From: Alphaproteobacteria bacterium
GTDB taxonomy: Bacteria; Pseudomonadota; Alphaproteobacteria; Caulobacterales; Parvularculaceae
Direction: 5' to 3'
DNA: 8,638 bases
NCBI GenBank assembly: GCA_030428745.1
Contig: JAUIEG010000086.1
Location: 1-8,638 of the forward strand
Below are positions 6,416-8,638 of this stretch, one piece after another. How positions within the stretch are numbered: the first letter of the stretch is position 1; each line of letters begins with the position of its first letter. The position numbers were made by a program, and so were the translations under genes. Under the pieces are notes generated by a model. That model did no database searches and had not been told where the DNA came from. It was given only the letters and a program-made list of their open reading frames with translations.

Positions 6416-7027
6416 CTATTGTTTCGCGGCTTTATCGCCGCTTCGAAATCCTTCAAGGCGCCGCGCGACGTTGAGAAAACGCTGCGCCGCTGCGCCCTTT
6501 TTGACGGCCACATGAACCGTCGGCTCCCCCCGGCCAAGAGCCGCCGCGAGTTCGGCCTCTTCAAACAACACAACCACCGCGGCGTCGCCGGCTGCGCCTT
6601 CCAGTTTCCTTCGCCCGTCCTCACCGCCATCGGCGGCGTTGATGAGCGCGGCGGCCGCGCCGTCCGCCAGCATGGCCCGGACCTTTTCAAAGCCCGTGGC
6701 CACATCGCCGGTCCGGCGCGCAAGGCCAAGCGCGGCGAGCGCCTGCTTCGCAAGACCCGCCTCAATGCGCGCCGCCAGATCGTCCGGCGCCGCGACGCCC
6801 CGCTTGAACGAGCGTGCAAACGCGCCCTTTTGCAGCGCCGTCTCAAGCGCCGCCCTTTGCGGCGTCAGCCAGGCCCCCCGCCCGGGGAGCTTGCCTGTAA
6901 AGTCCGGCGCGAGTTCGCCTTCCGGCGAGATCACGAACCGCAGCCCTTCCTCCGGCGTCAGCGCTGCGCCCGTCGCCACACAACGCCGTTCAGAAGCGGC
7001 CTTCGCTTTTTTAAGCGCTGACGTCAG
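6416..7027 (-). CDS. ylxR: YlxR/DUF448 RNA-binding protein with C-terminal L7Ae-like domain; probable CTG start
   Basis: This is a small nucleic-acid-binding protein encoded between nusA and infB, the classic ylxR position. The N-terminal DUF448 domain shows ERRCVATG (from residue 13), LRFV (about 29-32) and the hallmark KLPGRGAW (about 46-53). Residues about 86-196 resemble the L7Ae-type fold often fused to YlxR in alphaproteobacteria (ALGLARRTGDVATGFEKV). In B. subtilis, YlxR has been linked to RNase P; whether that applies here is unknown. The first canonical start is GTG at 6979, but it lies after the conserved R-R-C and has no good ribosome site. In frame upstream, back to a TGA at 7073-7075, there is no ATG, GTG or TTG. 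CTG at 7025-7027 is preceded by AGGAGG at 7034-7039 with a 6-nt spacer, giving 203 residues and a 17-nt overlap with nusA. I chose this start by inference; the conservative alternative is 6979 (187 residues). Confidence 0.87.
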   Translation of the reverse strand: MTSALKKAKAASERRCVATGAALTPEEGLRFVISPEGELAPDFTGKLPGRGAWLTPQRAALETALQKGAFARSFKRGVAAPDDLAARIEAGLAKQALAALGLARRTGDVATGFEKVRAMLADGAAAALINAADGGEDGRRKLEGAAGDAAVVVLFEEAELAAALGRGEPTVHVAVKKGAAAQRFLNVARRLEGFRSGDKAAKQ

Positions 7028-8638
7028 CCGCCGCCTCCTCGCCTTCCGCCGCAGCCGCCTCTTCCGCCGCCTTCATGGCGTCGAGGTCTTCCTGCGTGAC
7101 CCACCCGGCCTGAAGCCGCGCGCGCATGATCAGATCTTCCGCGTCTTCAGCGGTGATTTTGTAGGCCTCAAGCATGCCGTCATAATGCTTGCGCTCGCCA
7201 TCGACCCGCTCGGTCCAGCCGGTGAGGTCGTCCGTGGCGCAGCCCGCGAGATCTTCAACCGACTTCACGTCGTTCTCGCCCAGCGTCACAATCATTTTGA
7301 GATCGAGGCCGTCCATTTCAAGAATGTCGTCAGCGACGCCGAGTTCCTTGCGCTTTTCATCGAGTTTTTTGTTTTCTTCCTCGATGAAATCCTTGGCGCG
7401 AGCCTGGAGCTCCTCGGCGGTTTCTTCGTCGAGACCGTCAATGTCCATGAGCTCGTCGACCTCCACAAAGGCGATCTCCTCGATTTTGGAGAAGCCTTCG
7501 GAAACCAGAAGTCCGGCCATCATGTCATCCACATCGAGACCGGCCATGAAGAGCTCCGAACGCACCTTGAATTCTTCCTGGCGTTTCGCGCTCTCTTCCT
7601 CTTCGGTCATGATGTCGATTTCATAGCCCGTAAGCTGCGACGCGAGGCGCACATTCTGGCCGCGGCGGCCGATGGCGAGCGACAATTGCTCATCCGGCAC
7701 CACGACTTCGATGCGCTTAAGGTCTTCGTCGAGCACGACCTTGGTGACTTCCGCCGGAGCGAGCGCGTTGACGACGAAAGTGGCGTCATTGTCATTCCAC
7801 GGCACGATGTCGATCTTTTCGCCGCCCAGTTCGTTGACGACAGCCTGAACGCGGCTGCCGCGCATGCCGACGCAGGCGCCCACAGGATCAATGCCCGGAT
7901 CGTTCGAAAAGACGCCGATCTTGGCGCGGCTGCCCGGATCGCGGGCGACCGCCTTGATCTCGATGACGCCGTCATAAACTTCCGGCACTTCCTGCTCGAA
8001 AAGCTTCGCCATGAATTGCGGGTGCGAGCGCGACAGGAAGATCTGCGGGCCCCGCGTCTCACGGCGCACATCCATGATATAGGCGCGCACGCGGTCGCCA
8101 TTGCGATAATTTTCGCGCGGCAATTGCTGGTCGCGGCGGACAATCGCCTCGGCCTTGCCGAGATCGACAATCACATGACCGTATTCCACGCGCTTGATGA
8201 TGCCATTGATGATCTCGCCGAGACGATCCTTGAAATCTTCATACTGACGGTCGCGTTCGGCTTCGCGCACTTTCTGGGTGATGACCTGTTTGGCGCCCAT
8301 GGCGGCCTGGCGGCCAAAATCGATCGGCGGCAGGGGTTCAGACATGAACGCGCCGACCTCGGCTTCCGGATTGCGGTGAAGCGCTTCGGACAGAGCCATC
8401 TGGGTCTGGTCGTTTTCAACTTCCTCAACCACTTCGAGAAGACGCCACAGCTTGGTTTCGCCGGTCTTTGGATTGATCTCAGCCTTGACCAGCGTCTCGT
8501 GGCCATAACGCGTGCGCGCGGCGCGGGCCAGCGCATCTTCCATGGCCTCGATGACGAGCGCCTTGTCGATGGATTTTTCGCGCGCGACGGCGTCGGCGAT
8601 CTGGATGAGCTCCAGTTTGTTGGCGCTTACCGCGTTCA
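7011..8638 (-). CDS. nusA: Transcription termination/antitermination factor NusA (start codon cut by one base)
   Basis: NusA binds RNA polymerase and nascent RNA in the cytoplasm and modulates pausing, termination and antitermination. The reading frame is open to the window edge. The minus strand begins with TG followed by codons for NAVSANKLELIQIADAVAREK, so the first base of an (A/G/T)TG start lies one base outside; with it the protein is 542 residues, normal for the family. Domains in order: N-terminal RNAP-binding domain (about 1-130); S1 domain (about 141-207); KH1 with VGMRGSRVQ (about 253-281); KH2 with IGRRGQNVRLAS (about 321-343); then two acidic helix-hairpin-helix repeats (about 360-420 and 435-510), as in proteobacterial NusA with AR1/AR2; and an Ala/Glu-rich tail. 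An internal ATG at 8543 would delete conserved N-terminal residues and is rejected as the start. The gene is followed by, and overlaps, the YlxR gene. Identification is secure; the exact start is inferred. Confidence 0.97.
   Translation of the reverse strand, partial: NAVSANKLELIQIADAVAREKSIDKALVIEAMEDALARAARTRYGHETLVKAEINPKTGETKLWRLLEVVEEVENDQTQMALSEALHRNPEAEVGAFMSEPLPPIDFGRQAAMGAKQVITQKVREAERDRQYEDFKDRLGEIINGIIKRVEYGHVIVDLGKAEAIVRRDQQLPRENYRNGDRVRAYIMDVRRETRGPQIFLSRSHPQFMAKLFEQEVPEVYDGVIEIKAVARDPGSRAKIGVFSNDPGIDPVGACVGMRGSRVQAVVNELGGEKIDIVPWNDNDATFVVNALAPAEVTKVVLDEDLKRIEVVVPDEQLSLAIGRRGQNVRLASQLTGYEIDIMTEEEESAKRQEEFKVRSELFMAGLDVDDMMAGLLVSEGFSKIEEIAFVEVDELMDIDGLDEETAEELQARAKDFIEEENKKLDEKRKELGVADDILEMDGLDLKMIVTLGENDVKSVEDLAGCATDDLTGWTERVDGERKHYDGMLEAYKITAEDAEDLIMRARLQAGWVTQEDLDAMKAAEEAAAAEGEEAAADVSA
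7034..7039 (-). promoter_or_regulatory. Consensus Shine-Dalgarno AGGAGG ahead of the CTG start of the YlxR gene
   Basis: AGGAGG on the minus strand lies 6 nt before CTG (7025-7027), inside the nusA coding sequence where it also encodes the Glu-Glu-Ala of the acidic tail. The sequence and spacing are ideal for a ribosome binding site and decide the proposed start. It could arise by chance from GAG-GAG-GCG codons. Confidence 0.5.

Overview
The window is GC-rich, and every gene I can support lies on the minus strand, so gene order runs from high to low coordinates. It holds the central part of a nusA-infB transcription/translation operon. The NusA N-terminus (…SANKLELIQIADAVAREKSID…), the YlxR protein with a fused second L7Ae-like domain, and the long Lys/Glu/Ala-rich N-terminus of IF-2 all suggest an alphaproteobacterium. 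I cannot place it more precisely.

Right part (8638 to 3130): nusA, complete except for the first base of its start codon, which falls just outside the window. It is followed by a YlxR/DUF448 RNA-binding protein gene that overlaps the nusA 3' end and seems to lack a canonical start codon, then infB, then, 29 nt after infB, a RimJ/RimL-type GNAT acetyltransferase gene. A plausible intrinsic terminator sits directly behind the acetyltransferase stop and probably ends this transcription unit.

Middle (3129 to 2951): a short regulatory-looking intergenic region. It holds the terminator, a cluster of TTACAG/CTGTAA half-sites including a perfect 8-bp dyad, a GC hairpin and a TATAAT -10-like box. These precede a glycosyltransferase gene that resembles GT8.

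Left part (2951 to 1): the GT8-like gene, rbfA (30S maturation factor), then two tandem paralogous GT61/DUF563-like glycosyltransferase genes joined by an ATGA stop/start overlap. The second runs off the left edge. rbfA normally sits directly behind infB and in front of truB. Here it is separated from infB by the acetyltransferase and GT8-like genes and followed by the GT61 pair, with no truB in the window. A housekeeping ribosome-maturation gene is thus embedded in what looks like a small surface-glycan cassette.

The most interesting points are the probable CTG start of the YlxR gene with a perfect AGGAGG, the half-site array in front of the glycosyltransferase, the rbfA/glycosyltransferase mixture, and the tandem GT61 paralogs. 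I did not find clear evidence of a wholly new system. There are no stretches over 300 bases without a gene, and I saw no tRNA, rRNA, CRISPR array or mobile element.
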